64,000 bases of DNA. Source: Halomonas sp. SpR1 (lineage in GTDB: Bacteria; Pseudomonadota; Gammaproteobacteria; Pseudomonadales; Halomonadaceae). The stretch is taken from assembly GCF_031010175.1 (NCBI RefSeq), contig NZ_JAUAMB010000015.1:1-64000 (forward strand). Reading direction: 5' to 3'. Within the stretch, counting starts at the first letter, position 1, and each line of letters begins with the position of its first letter. Below are positions 50,711-60,492 of the stretch, piece by piece. The notes below the pieces were generated by a model. That model was not told where the DNA came from. It worked only from the letters and a program-made list of their open reading frames with translations, and did not search any database. A program made the position numbers and the translations under genes.

Positions 50711-51085
50711 ATGGACAGCAACGCATTATCGCCTGACAATTCGACTAGCCGTACCGATGTGCTGGATACGCTCAATGAGGTATTAAAACAGCGGCGCCAT
50801 GCAGCGGCGGAAGATTCTTATGTTGCCTCCTTGCATCATAAGGGCTTGAACAAGATACTCGAAAAAGTCGGTGAAGAAGCAACCGAAACGGTGCTAGCAG
50901 CAAAAGATGCCGAGCACGGTGGCGAGGCTGAACGCCAAGCGTTAATTTCTGAAACCGCCGACCTATGGTTTCATAGCTTGGTGATGTTGTCGCACCTGGG
51001 AATGGATCATCAAGCTGTTTTAGACGAACTGGCCCGGCGCTTTGGCATTTCCGGGCACGCGGAAAAAGCCTCCCGCCAGCCATAG
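50711..51085 (+). CDS. hisE: Phosphoribosyl-ATP pyrophosphatase
   Basis: A 124-residue HisE, hydrolysing PR-ATP to PR-AMP in histidine synthesis. All-alpha MazG-like motifs are visible: [30 protein letters not shown] with the metal-binding EE, and [13 protein letters not shown]. In many relatives hisI sits directly before hisE at this locus, but here hisE follows ubiB by 31 bp and no hisI is present in the window. The 15-bp tandem repeats follow it. Confidence 0.95.
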   Translation: MDSNALSPDNSTSRTDVLDTLNEVLKQRRHAAAEDSYVASLHHKGLNKILEKVGEEATETVLAAKDAEHGGEAERQALISETADLWFHSLVMLSHLGMDHQAVLDELARRFGISGHAEKASRQP

Positions 51086-51110
51086 CTCTTGCATCGTTGT
51101 AATAGTAATG

Positions 51111-51200
51111 GTGGTAAAAGAGACCGTGGTAAAAAAGATAGTGGTAAAAAGGACAGTGCTAAAAGCGAGAGCGGTAAAAGCGCTAGTATAAAAGAGACAG
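51111..51200. repeat. Degenerate 15-bp tandem repeat between hisE and tatA
   Basis: Six head-to-tail units of about 15 bp with the core GTGGTAAAA followed by six variable bases: GTGGTAAAAGAGACC, GTGGTAAAAAAGATA, GTGGTAAAAAGGACA, GTGCTAAAAGCGAGA, GCGGTAAAAGCGCTA and a partial GTATAAAAGAGACAG. The frame from ATG 51108 would encode VVKET, VVKKI, VVKRT, VLKAR, AVKAL units and stops at 51191, but no ribosome site precedes it. Likely origin: replication slippage. Confidence 0.8.
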
Positions 51201-51224
51201 TTAACCATCCGTGAGGAAACGCAT

Positions 51225-51503
51225 ATGTTAGGTGGTATTAGTATTTGGCAGTTGCTGATTGTGCTGGGCATTATTATCCTGATTTTCGGCACCAAAAAAC
51301 TGCGCAACGTGGGCACCGACCTGGGCGGGGCGGTCAAGGGCTTCAAGAAAGCCATGCACGACGAGGAGAAAAACAAAGAGGCAGATAAAGAAGACGCTGA
51401 CCAACCCCATGCCAAAGTGAGCCATGAAGAGCCCGGCAACACTTATGACGTTCAAGCCGAAGAGAAACAGGCCGCAAGCGACCGCAACGAAGAGCGCAAA
51501 TAA
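51225..51503 (+). CDS. tatA: Sec-independent protein translocase subunit TatA
   Basis: A 92-residue TatA. The N-terminal transmembrane helix (about 2-21, [18 protein letters not shown]) leads through the FGTKKL hinge into the amphipathic helix ([18 protein letters not shown]) and a charged tail. TatA polymerises to form the path for folded twin-arginine substrates across the inner membrane. GTGAGG precedes the ATG at good spacing. First of tatABC. Confidence 0.96.
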   Translation: MLGGISIWQLLIVLGIIILIFGTKKLRNVGTDLGGAVKGFKKAMHDEEKNKEADKEDADQPHAKVSHEEPGNTYDVQAEEKQAASDRNEERK

Positions 51504-51506
51504 ACC

Positions 51507-52022
51507 ATGCTGGATATCGGCTTTCTTGAACTGATGCTGATTGGCATCGTCGGGCTGCTGGTGCTTGGCCCGGAGCGGCTGCCCCGCGCTGCCCGTACGA
51601 CGGGCATGTGGATTGGCAAAATTAAGCGCACGGTATCCGGTATGCAGCGTGAAATCAGCGCCCAGCTGGAAGCAGAGGAGCTGCGTCAAAAGCTCAACGA
51701 ACAGCAGAAGAAGCTCGATGACAGTTTGAAGAAAGCAAAACTGGACGTAGAGAGTATTGCCGACTCCCCTGCCAGCTCTGATGCTGTGCCGCCAAAAACA
51801 CCGTCCACCCAGGCGGCGCAGAGCGACACGGAGCAGCGCGTTGCCAAGGCCAGCGCTCGATTGGATGACGCCCTGCAAACGGTGCGTGAAGAAACGCCTC
51901 CGTCATCTTCCGCGCCTGACGCCTCAGCAGCGCCCCCCCGCCAGGCCGAACCGGACACGGCTAAACCTGAATCGGCGGCACCTAATAAGGCTGAATCTGA
52001 AAAGGATCGTAATCACCAATGA
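51507..52022 (+). CDS. tatB: Sec-independent protein translocase subunit TatB
   Basis: A 171-residue TatB. The transmembrane helix (about 4-21, GFLELMLIGIVGLLVLGPERLP) with the LGPERLP turn and following amphipathic helix (RAARTTGMWIGKIKRTVSGMQREI) are diagnostic. A coiled-coil stretch (ELRQKLNEQQKKLDDSLKKAK) and a long Ala/Pro/Ser/Glu tail follow. TatB and TatC form the receptor for signal peptides. It begins 3 bp after tatA and overlaps tatC by 4 bp. Confidence 0.95.
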   Translation: MLDIGFLELMLIGIVGLLVLGPERLPRAARTTGMWIGKIKRTVSGMQREISAQLEAEELRQKLNEQQKKLDDSLKKAKLDVESIADSPASSDAVPPKTPSTQAAQSDTEQRVAKASARLDDALQTVREETPPSSSAPDASAAPPRQAEPDTAKPESAAPNKAESEKDRNHQ

Positions 52023-52810
52023 GTATGTCTGGCGATTCAAAGGAGCCGCAGGAAGAACAGAGCCAAGCCCCCCTGATTGAGCACCTGATAGAGTTACGCT
52101 CACGGCTAATGCGCGCCGTGATAGTGATTTTGGTGGTCTTTTTGGGCCTCTACTCCTTTGCCAATGATATCTATACCTTTGTTGCCGAGCCGTTGATGGC
52201 GCTGCTGCCTGAAGGCTCGCAAATGATCGCCACGGAAGTCGCTTCGCCATTCTTGGCGCCGTTCAAGCTTACCCTGGTGGTCGCGGTGTTTATCGCTATT
52301 CCCTTCGTACTGCATCAGGCCTGGGCGTTTATTGCCCCGGGGCTTTACGATAATGAGAAAGCGCTGGCGATTCCCATTCTGGTCTCGAGCGTTGCGCTTT
52401 TCTATGGCGGCGCGGCGTTTGCCTACTACGTGGTTTTTCCACTGCTCTTTGAGTTTTTCACCCAAACCGGGCCGGAAAACGTCGCCGTAATGACCGACAT
52501 TAACCAGTATCTGAACTTCGTTCTTAAGCTGTTTTTTGCCTTTGGCGTAGCGTTTGAAATTCCCATTGCGACCTTCTTGCTTATCCTCTCTGGCGCTACC
52601 ACCGTAGAGAGCCTGTCTAAAAAGCGCCCCTATATTATCTTAGGCTGTTTCGTGTTCGGTATGCTGCTAACGCCTCCAGATGTGATTTCTCAGAGCCTGC
52701 TGGCAATTCCGATGTACCTGCTTTACGAAGTCGGGCTGCTGTTCGGCCGCCTGGTGCGCAAACGCAAACGGGAGCAAGAGGCGGCTGAAGATCAAGAAGC
52801 CGACGTATAG
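52019..52810 (+). CDS. tatC: Sec-independent protein translocase subunit TatC
   Basis: A 263-residue polytopic protein with six predicted transmembrane helices. The N-terminal cytoplasmic motif LIEHLIELRSRLMRAV binds the twin-arginine signal. Further conserved stretches are PFVLHQAWAFIAPGLYDNEK, the PLLFEFF helix and FGVAFEIPIATFLLI, and RPYIILGCFVFGMLLTPPD. Start ATG 52019 overlaps tatB; an ATG two codons later is also possible. The C-terminal tail is charged and cytoplasmic. A terminator follows at 52840. Confidence 0.97.
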   Translation: MSMSGDSKEPQEEQSQAPLIEHLIELRSRLMRAVIVILVVFLGLYSFANDIYTFVAEPLMALLPEGSQMIATEVASPFLAPFKLTLVVAVFIAIPFVLHQAWAFIAPGLYDNEKALAIPILVSSVALFYGGAAFAYYVVFPLLFEFFTQTGPENVAVMTDINQYLNFVLKLFFAFGVAFEIPIATFLLILSGATTVESLSKKRPYIILGCFVFGMLLTPPDVISQSLLAIPMYLLYEVGLLFGRLVRKRKREQEAAEDQEADV

Positions 52811-52839
52811 CGCTGGCAATTGACCGCATAAGTAATTAA

Positions 52840-52874
52840 AAAAGCCGCCGCCATCAATGATGGCGGCGGCTTTT
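52840..52874. terminator. Strong bidirectional terminator between tatC and elbB
   Basis: Perfect 17-bp stem (52840-52856 and 52858-52874, AAAAGCCGCCGCCATCA and its complement) with almost no loop, flanked by A-run on the left and T-run on the right, so it works in both directions for the convergent genes. Confidence 0.9.
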
Positions 52875-52891
52875 AAATGGCTCACAGTTAT

Positions 52892-53563
52892 TTAAGCCGT
52901 GGTTAAATCCATCATTTCATTGATGCGGTCTACCAGCTTAAAGATACCGGTCGCGGCTTCACTGATACGCGTTGCCAGCATATAGGCAGGCGTAGTGACC
53001 ACACGGTGCTCAAGGTCAACCACAATATCTTCTACGCCGCAGCTGCGGTGCAGGCCGCCCATGGCGCTAATGGCACCGGAAGCCGCCGGGTCGTTACCCA
53101 CTGTCACCGCAATGCCTTCATCCAATAGGCGGGGCACGAGGACGGGGGAGATACACATCAAACCAATCGGCTTGGCCTCCTCGCGAAACCCCACCAAAGC
53201 CACTTTTAATGCATCTAGCACCTGCATACTGTCACCGGCGCTGGCGAAGTCCGACAGGTTCTTGGCGACGCCAAAACCGCCCGGCACGATCACAGCGTCA
53301 AACTTGTCAGCATCTAACTCCTCCAGCGGGCTGATCTCGCCCCGCGCCAGGCGGGCAGATTCCAGCAGCACATTGCGCTGCTCGCCCTCTACCACCTCTT
53401 GAGTGAGGTGGTTAACTACATGGTGCTGCTCTATATCTGGGGCAAAACAGCGGTAACCGATACCCAACTGATCCAAGCGCAGCAGCGTTAGCGTGGTTTC
53501 ATATATTTCCGAACCATCGTAAACGCCGCAGCCGGCTAAAATCACTGCCACCTGTTTGGTCAT
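52892..53563 (-). CDS. elbB: Isoprenoid biosynthesis glyoxalase ElbB
   Basis: A 223-residue DJ-1/PfpI-superfamily protein. It opens with KQVAVILAGCGVYDGSEIYETTL and continues with CFAPDIEQHHVVNHLT and VIVPGGFGVAKNLSDFA. In E. coli ElbB (YhbL) has glyoxalase activity and has been linked to isoprenoid synthesis; the physiological substrate is unclear. The best start is ATG 53563, with AAGGAG upstream; the frame extends 16 codons further. Confidence 0.92.
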   Translation of the reverse strand: MTKQVAVILAGCGVYDGSEIYETTLTLLRLDQLGIGYRCFAPDIEQHHVVNHLTQEVVEGEQRNVLLESARLARGEISPLEELDADKFDAVIVPGGFGVAKNLSDFASAGDSMQVLDALKVALVGFREEAKPIGLMCISPVLVPRLLDEGIAVTVGNDPAASGAISAMGGLHRSCGVEDIVVDLEHRVVTTPAYMLATRISEAATGIFKLVDRINEMMDLTTA

Positions 53564-53751
53564 GCCTATCTCCTTATCCCAGGGTCTGCCGAACGCAATA
53601 CAGCAAAGCAATCGCTCACTTTAGTCAGTCTGTCGTATTGTCACAAGGCGGCTTTCGCCGCAAGGCATGGCTGATATACTCCCTCCAAGCCTTCGGGCAT
53701 GTTTATTTACGATCCTTAATGTTCACGTTACCTGATTTTTACGACGTCTAA

Positions 53752-54774
<1,023 letters not shown>

Positions 54775-54785
54775 CCAGTAACGCT

Positions 54786-54820
54786 AAGATGACAACCAGG
54801 TGACACTTATTTGTCATCTT
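54786..54820. promoter_or_regulatory. Candidate Pho box and inverted repeat upstream of ppk1
   Basis: On the minus strand TGTCACCTGGTTGTCAT (54789-54805) contains two TGTCA units 11 bp apart, the spacing of PhoB direct repeats; a third TGTCAT lies on the plus strand at 54812. The outer AAGATGACAA / TTGTCATCTT (54786-54795 and 54811-54820) is a perfect inverted repeat that could instead be the hemB terminator. About 75-110 bp before the ppk1 start. Confidence 0.4.
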
Positions 54821-54894
54821 CTCCCCGCATACTGCACTGATATACCAGTATCAGGCTATGATACCTTCGAGCTATCAACGCGGGGAGATCCACC

Positions 54895-57084
54895 ATGGAC
54901 GAGCAAGCTTCAGAATCCTTACCACTATCGTCTACTGATCACACCAGCAGCGACGGCGATATGCCACTACGGATCAATCGCACCCCGACTGGGGTTCAGG
55001 CACGCGAAGTGCTGCCTGAAACTGATCTTGATGATACCCAGCTCTACTTTAATCGCGAGCTGTCACACCTCCAGTTCAATATCCGCGTGTTGGAACAGGC
55101 GTTAGACGACGTCCACCCGCTGCTCAACCGGTTAATGTTCCTGCTGATTTTCTCGTCAAATATGGATGAGTTCTTCGAGATTCGCGTGGCGGGCTTAAAG
55201 CATCAAATTGCCCTGGGCGACGACACCACCGCCGCCGATGGTCGGCTGCCTAAAGCAGTGTTGGCGGAGATCTCGCAGCTTGCTCACGCCCAAATTGACC
55301 GCCAGTATCAGATACTCAACGACAACTTATTGCCCGCGCTTGAAAGCCATGGGCTACGTTTTCGGCGCCGAGATCAGTGGACTTCCAAGCAGAAAGCCTG
55401 GGTGAAGGCGTTTTTCGATAACGAAATTATGCCGGTCATCAGCCCGATTGGGCTCGACCCCTCGCACCCCTTCCCGCGTCTAGTGAATAAAAGCCTCAAC
55501 TTTATCGTTGAGCTGGAGGGCAAAGATGCCTTTGGCCGCGCCGGGGGTATGGCGATTCTTCCTGCGCCGCGCTCGCTGCCACGCCTGATGGCACTACCTA
55601 AAGAACTCTGCGAAGAGGGGTTTTCCGAGTATGTTTTCCTCTCGTCGATGATCCATGCCCACGCCGAAGAGCTGTTTCCCGGTATGAGCGTACGCGGCTG
55701 CTACCAGTTCCGGCTGACCCGCAACGCGGATATGAGCGTTGATCCTGAGGAGGTCTCGGATCTCGCCTCGGCGCTGCGCGGTGAACTGCTGGCACGCCGC
55801 TACGGCAGCGGCGTACGCCTGGAAGTCGCCGACAGCTGCCCCGATGACTTGAACAACTTTTTGCTGCGTCAATTTGAACTCGAGAGCGGCGACTTATACC
55901 GTGTAAAAGGGCCTGTCAATTTAACCCGTATGATGTCGGTACTGGGTGATGTGGATCGCCCCGAACTGCTCTATCGGCCGTTCACCCCCAGCATTCCCAA
56001 AGCGCTCAAAGCGGGGAGTCTGTTTGATGCTATTGCCAAGAACGACATACTGCTCCATCACCCCTTCCAGTCGTTTACGCCGATTGAAGACCTGCTGCGC
56101 GAAGCCGCTCGTGACCCCCATGTACTAGCGATAAAGCAGACCCTTTACCGCACAGGAGCAGATTCGGCCATTGTTAACGCCCTGGTGGAAGCGGCCAGCC
56201 AGGGGAAAGAAGTCACCGTGGTCATTGAGCTGCGCGCGCGCTTTGATGAAGCCGATAACCTGCAGCTGGCTTCACGCCTTCAGGAGGCGGGCGCAATCGT
56301 TGTCTACGGCATTATGGCGTACAAAACCCACGCCAAAATGCTCCACATTGTGCGCCGCGAAAAGGGTGAACTGTGCTACTACGCCCACCTGGGCACCGGT
56401 AATTATCACTCCAAAACCGCCAAACTATATACCGACTACAGCCTGCTGACCGCCAACAAAGCATTGTGTGCCGATGTGCATAAAGTATTTCAGCAGCTGT
56501 CGGGGATGGGCCGCGCACGCAAAATCGACACGCTGCTGCACGCGCCTTTCACGCTGCATGAGCGGTTGATAGAGATGATTGATCGAGAAGCGCAGATAGC
56601 ACGCAAGGGTAAGCGCGGGCATATCATCATTAAGTGCAACTCGTTAACTGAACCAAAGCTTATCAAGGCGCTCTACCGGGCCTCCCAGGCGGGGGTTGAG
56701 TGCGATTTGATTATCCGCGGCATGTGCTGTTTGAAGCCAGGAGTGCCAGGGGTTTCCGACAACATTCGCGTACGCTCGATTATTGGCCGTTTGCTGGAGC
56801 ACACCCGGGTATTCCATTTCCACAATGACGGCAAGCCGGAAACCTGGTGCTCAAGCGCTGATTTTATGGCACGCAATATGTTTCACCGCGTAGAGACCTG
56901 CTTTCCGCTATTGGATAAGAAGCTCGCCACCCGGGTACGCAAGGATCTCGAAACCTACCTGGTGGATAACTGCCAGAGCTGGCTGCTGCAGACCGACGGC
57001 AGTTATCAGCTACAAGACCCCGGTGATGCCGACGCGATCAGCGCCCAGGAAACCCTGCTCTACGCTTATGCATCGAAAAGCTAG
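54895..57084 (+). CDS. ppk1: Polyphosphate kinase 1
   Basis: A 729-residue PPK1 which makes inorganic polyphosphate from ATP. The N domain begins at YFNRELSHLQFNIRVLEQA after an unconserved 48-residue acidic head; the H domain and two C-terminal PLD-like domains follow. The autophosphorylated histidine lies in YKTHAKMLHIVRRE, and the second catalytic histidine in RVFHFHNDG; HLGTGNYHSKTAKLYTDYSLLT is typical. CGGGGAG precedes the ATG. No ppx gene is next to it. The upstream region holds a possible Pho box. Confidence 0.96.
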   Translation: MDEQASESLPLSSTDHTSSDGDMPLRINRTPTGVQAREVLPETDLDDTQLYFNRELSHLQFNIRVLEQALDDVHPLLNRLMFLLIFSSNMDEFFEIRVAGLKHQIALGDDTTAADGRLPKAVLAEISQLAHAQIDRQYQILNDNLLPALESHGLRFRRRDQWTSKQKAWVKAFFDNEIMPVISPIGLDPSHPFPRLVNKSLNFIVELEGKDAFGRAGGMAILPAPRSLPRLMALPKELCEEGFSEYVFLSSMIHAHAEELFPGMSVRGCYQFRLTRNADMSVDPEEVSDLASALRGELLARRYGSGVRLEVADSCPDDLNNFLLRQFELESGDLYRVKGPVNLTRMMSVLGDVDRPELLYRPFTPSIPKALKAGSLFDAIAKNDILLHHPFQSFTPIEDLLREAARDPHVLAIKQTLYRTGADSAIVNALVEAASQGKEVTVVIELRARFDEADNLQLASRLQEAGAIVVYGIMAYKTHAKMLHIVRREKGELCYYAHLGTGNYHSKTAKLYTDYSLLTANKALCADVHKVFQQLSGMGRARKIDTLLHAPFTLHERLIEMIDREAQIARKGKRGHIIIKCNSLTEPKLIKALYRASQAGVECDLIIRGMCCLKPGVPGVSDNIRVRSIIGRLLEHTRVFHFHNDGKPETWCSSADFMARNMFHRVETCFPLLDKKLATRVRKDLETYLVDNCQSWLLQTDGSYQLQDPGDADAISAQETLLYAYASKS

Positions 57085-57100
57085 GTATCTAAACACCAGA

Positions 57101-57122
57101 AACCCCGCTGCTTAGCGGGGTT
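57101..57122. terminator. Terminator between ppk1 and metE
   Basis: Perfect 9-bp stem AACCCCGCT / AGCGGGGTT with a 4-nt loop, followed by GATTTTGA; placed between convergent genes. Confidence 0.65.
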
Positions 57123-57140
57123 GATTTTGACCTCTAACCA

Positions 57141-59438
57141 TTATGCATAACGTTGGCGAAGTAACTTGGCCGCTTCCACCATATTGGCCAGCGCTGGCTC
57201 TACTTCCGCCCAGTTGCGGGTTTTTAGACCGCAGTCCGGGTTGATCCACAGCCGTTCGGCGGGGATCTTCTCCAGGGCTTTCTCCATCAAATCGACCATC
57301 CAGCTCACCTCGGGAATATTGGGGGTGTGGATATCGTAAACCCCAGGGCCGATTTCGTTGGGATAGGCGAAATCCTGAAAGGCATCCAACAGGTGCATAT
57401 CGGAGCGCGACGTTTCGATGGTGATCACATCGGCATCAAGGGCTGCAATCGCCCCAATGATGTCGTTGAACTCCGAGTAACACATATGGGTATGAATCTG
57501 GGTGGCATTGGCCACGCCCGCGGCGCTTAGCTGGAAGCTCTCCACCGCCCAATCAAGGTACCCCTGCCACTCATGCTGGCGAAGCGGCAGCCCTTCACGC
57601 AGCGCCGGTTCGTCAATTTGAATAATCTTGATCCCCGCTTTTTCCAGATCCAGCACCTCATCGCGCAGCGCCAAGGCAATCTGGCGGCAGGTGGTTTCCC
57701 GTGGCTGGTCATCGCGTACAAACGACCACTGCAGAATCGTCACCGGCCCGGTCAGCATGCCCTTCATGGGTTTGTCGGTCAGGCTCTGGGCGTACTCGCT
57801 CCAGCGTACCGTCATCGGCCTAGGCCGGGAGACATCACCAAAAATCACCGGCGGCTTAACGCAGCGTGAACCGTAGCTCTGCACCCAGCCAAAACGGGTA
57901 AAGGCAAACCCGTCTAGCTGCTCGCCAAAGTACTCCACCATATCGTTGCGCTCGGCTTCGCCGTGTACCGGCACATCGATAGCCAAGGCTTGCTGGCGCG
58001 CGACGGCGTAGGCAATTTCGGCCTGCATACGAGCCTCGTAGTCGGCTAGCGACAGCTCACCGGCCTTAAAGGCGCGTCGGGCGGCACGAATGTCGTCGGT
58101 TTGTGGGAAAGAGCCTATCGTCGTGGTGGGAAATAGCGGCAGCTTGAGCGCACGGCGCTGTGCCTCGGCACGCACGGTGTAGGGCGCCTGGCGCTGACTA
58201 TCGGCGGGGTTAATCGCTGCCAAACGCTGGCTAACCACAGCCTGGTGAATGCGAGTTGACTCGCGCCGGGCATCCAGCGCCCGAGTGGCCTGATCCAGGC
58301 GCTCCTCATCGGCAGGGGTAACGCGGTTATCGATCAAGCGGGCCAGGGTCACCACCTCGTCTAGCTTCTGCCGCGCAAAGGCCAGCCAACTGATGAGCTC
58401 GTCATCAAGCTCGCTTTCCTGCGCCAAATCCACCGGTACGTGGAGTAGCGAGCAGCTCGGCGCCAGCCAAAGCCGCTTTCCCAAACGTACTTTTAACGGC
58501 AGCAGGCGTTCGCGCAAGGCAGCCAAATCGGCCCGCCAGATATTGCGGCCATCAACATAACCCACCGATAGCACCTGATGGGGGCCGAGACGATCAATCA
58601 CACTATCGACTTGCTGTGGTGCCCGTACGGCATCAATGTGCAAACCCGCTACGGGTAGGCGGGTAGCCAGGGAAAGATTATCGCCCAAGCCGCCGAAGTA
58701 AGTGGCTAGCAATAGCTTTAGTGGCGCAGACTGAAGGCGATGATAGGCACGCTCATAGGCCTGCTGCCACGCCAGCGGCAGATCCTGCACCAAAGCAGGT
58801 TCATCCAGTTGAACCCACTCAATGCCTTGGGTGGCGAGCCGCGCTAATATTTCGCCATACACATTAAGTACGCTATCGAGTAGCGTCAGGCGGTCAAAAT
58901 CACTGCCCTTGGTTTTGCCCAACCACAACCAGGTCAGCGGGCCCGTCAACGTTACCTTGGGGGTAAAACCCGCGCGTAACGCTTCATCCACTTCATCAAA
59001 CAGACGATTAGAAGCCAGGGTAAAGGTTTGCCCTGCGTGCAGTTCGGGCACGAGGTAGTGGTAATTGGTATCGAAGTACTTGGTCATTTCACAGGCCGCG
59101 GCGGGCTCACCGCTGGGCGCCCGTCCGCGGGCCATGCGAAAGGTGGTATCAAGGTCGACCTCCCCGCCAGCCACCTCAGCTGTGGCGCTAAAGCGGCCTG
59201 GCACCGCCCCCAGTGCCACTGAGACGTTAAGCACCTGATCATAAAAGGCGAAATCACCCACGCTAACGAAATCCAAACCTGCGTCTTGCTGCGCCTGCCA
59301 GTGGCGCAAACGCAGCTCGCGACCGGTGCTTTCAAGCTCGTTACGCGTGCACTCACCTTTCCAGTACGCTTCCGTGGCTTTTTTGAGCTCGCGCTGGGCG
59401 CCAATGCGGGGATAGCCGAGAATATGAGAAACTGTCAT
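57141..59438 (-). CDS. metE: Cobalamin-independent methionine synthase
   Basis: A 765-residue enzyme that transfers the methyl of 5-methyl-tetrahydropteroyl-triglutamate to homocysteine. N- and C-terminal barrels are complete: [23 protein letters not shown] at the start and, in the C-terminal barrel, [19 protein letters not shown], the zinc-binding H and C in [24 protein letters not shown], and [12 protein letters not shown]. The ATG at 59438 matches family starts. It is divergent from metR, the classical arrangement. Confidence 0.97.
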   Translation of the reverse strand: MTVSHILGYPRIGAQRELKKATEAYWKGECTRNELESTGRELRLRHWQAQQDAGLDFVSVGDFAFYDQVLNVSVALGAVPGRFSATAEVAGGEVDLDTTFRMARGRAPSGEPAAACEMTKYFDTNYHYLVPELHAGQTFTLASNRLFDEVDEALRAGFTPKVTLTGPLTWLWLGKTKGSDFDRLTLLDSVLNVYGEILARLATQGIEWVQLDEPALVQDLPLAWQQAYERAYHRLQSAPLKLLLATYFGGLGDNLSLATRLPVAGLHIDAVRAPQQVDSVIDRLGPHQVLSVGYVDGRNIWRADLAALRERLLPLKVRLGKRLWLAPSCSLLHVPVDLAQESELDDELISWLAFARQKLDEVVTLARLIDNRVTPADEERLDQATRALDARRESTRIHQAVVSQRLAAINPADSQRQAPYTVRAEAQRRALKLPLFPTTTIGSFPQTDDIRAARRAFKAGELSLADYEARMQAEIAYAVARQQALAIDVPVHGEAERNDMVEYFGEQLDGFAFTRFGWVQSYGSRCVKPPVIFGDVSRPRPMTVRWSEYAQSLTDKPMKGMLTGPVTILQWSFVRDDQPRETTCRQIALALRDEVLDLEKAGIKIIQIDEPALREGLPLRQHEWQGYLDWAVESFQLSAAGVANATQIHTHMCYSEFNDIIGAIAALDADVITIETSRSDMHLLDAFQDFAYPNEIGPGVYDIHTPNIPEVSWMVDLMEKALEKIPAERLWINPDCGLKTRNWAEVEPALANMVEAAKLLRQRYA

Positions 59439-59454
59439 GATAAAGCCTACCAAC

Positions 59455-59468
59455 GTGAATGATTTCAC
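59455..59468. promoter_or_regulatory. Candidate MetR-like binding site between metE and metR
   Basis: GTGAA-TGAT-TTCAC, with TGAA and TTCA half-sites as in MetR boxes (TGAA-N5-TTCA) but with a 4-nt spacer. It is 17-30 bp before the metE start, closer than an activator site usually lies. A second, one-mismatch site TGAA-N5-CTCA is at 59523-59535, about 20 bp before metR. Confidence 0.45.
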
Positions 59469-59553
59469 ATAGTCTGAGCACCACGCCTTAGTGAATCAAA
59501 CTAAAGTTTCTAATAGTAAAAATGAAAAATACTCACGATGATTGAGCAATTAC

Positions 59554-60492
59554 ATGATTGAGCTACGACACCTACGCACCCTGCTGGCACTGCGCGAAAC
59601 CGGCTCTCTGGTCGATGCTGCCGATCGCGTGCATTTAACCCAATCGGCGCTATCGCACCAGCTTAAAGATCTAGAGAGCCGCGTGGACAGCGCGCTGTTT
59701 GTGCGCAAAACCCGCCCAGTGGAGTTCACCCGCGCGGGGCTACGCCTGCTCGCCCTGGCCGACCAGGTACTGCCCGAAGTGCGCAAGGCGGAGCGTGATC
59801 TAGCGCGCCTGGCAGGCACCGAGCAGGGGCGTTTGCATATGGCCATTGAGTGCCACAGCTGCTTCCAGTGGTTGATGCCTACAGTGGATTACTTTCGTGA
59901 TCACTGGCCGGAGGTGGAAATCGACATTCCCAGTGGCCATCACTTCGACCCGCTCCCAGCGCTTGCCCGGGAGCAGCTGGATCTGGTGATTACCGCCGAC
60001 CCCCAGCCCCTTGAAGGTATTCACTACGCTCCGCTGTTTCGCTATGAAGGGCTATTGGCCGTGGCCCGACAACACCCTTTTGCAGGTCGGGGCTTCATTG
60101 AGCCCCAGGCGCTGGCCGAAGAGACGTTGATTACCTACCCCGTCGAGCAGTCGCGGCTGGATATTTTCACCCAGTTCTTGGAACCAGCGAATGTGCGCCC
60201 CAAGGAGATCCGCACTGCCGAATTAACCATAATGATGATGCAGCTGGTGGCCAGCGGGCGCGGCGTCTGCGCGCTGCCCAACTGGGCGCTAACCGAGTAT
60301 TTAGAGCGCGATTACGTGAGCGCGGTAAAACTAGGTGAGCATGGGGTATGGAGCACGCTATATGCCGCGATTCGCGAAGAGACCCATGAAGCGCCGTGGA
60401 TGCAGGATTTCTTACGCACTGCGCGGGAAACCTCCTTTGCAGTGCTAACGGGGGTTAAGCCGGCGGATCGCGACGGGGAACCAGCAGCGTAA
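59554..60492 (+). CDS. metR: LysR-family regulator of methionine genes, MetR
   Basis: A 312-residue LTTR. The winged helix-turn-helix is at about 1-60 (MIELRHLRTLLALRETGSLVDAADRVHLTQSALSHQLKDLE), then the effector domain. Sequence and divergence from metE support MetR, which activates metE with homocysteine as co-effector. The start is taken at ATG 59554; no strong ribosome site is visible, and a TTG lies four codons earlier. Its 3' end overlaps the opposite-strand sensor kinase gene by 38 bp. Confidence 0.94.
   Translation: MIELRHLRTLLALRETGSLVDAADRVHLTQSALSHQLKDLESRVDSALFVRKTRPVEFTRAGLRLLALADQVLPEVRKAERDLARLAGTEQGRLHMAIECHSCFQWLMPTVDYFRDHWPEVEIDIPSGHHFDPLPALAREQLDLVITADPQPLEGIHYAPLFRYEGLLAVARQHPFAGRGFIEPQALAEETLITYPVEQSRLDIFTQFLEPANVRPKEIRTAELTIMMMQLVASGRGVCALPNWALTEYLERDYVSAVKLGEHGVWSTLYAAIREETHEAPWMQDFLRTARETSFAVLTGVKPADRDGEPAA

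Noticed and set aside
51108..51191. Tiny 27-codon frame VVKxx repeat as a peptide gene
   Set aside because: No ribosome site; the repeats alone explain the open frame. Reported as a repeat instead.
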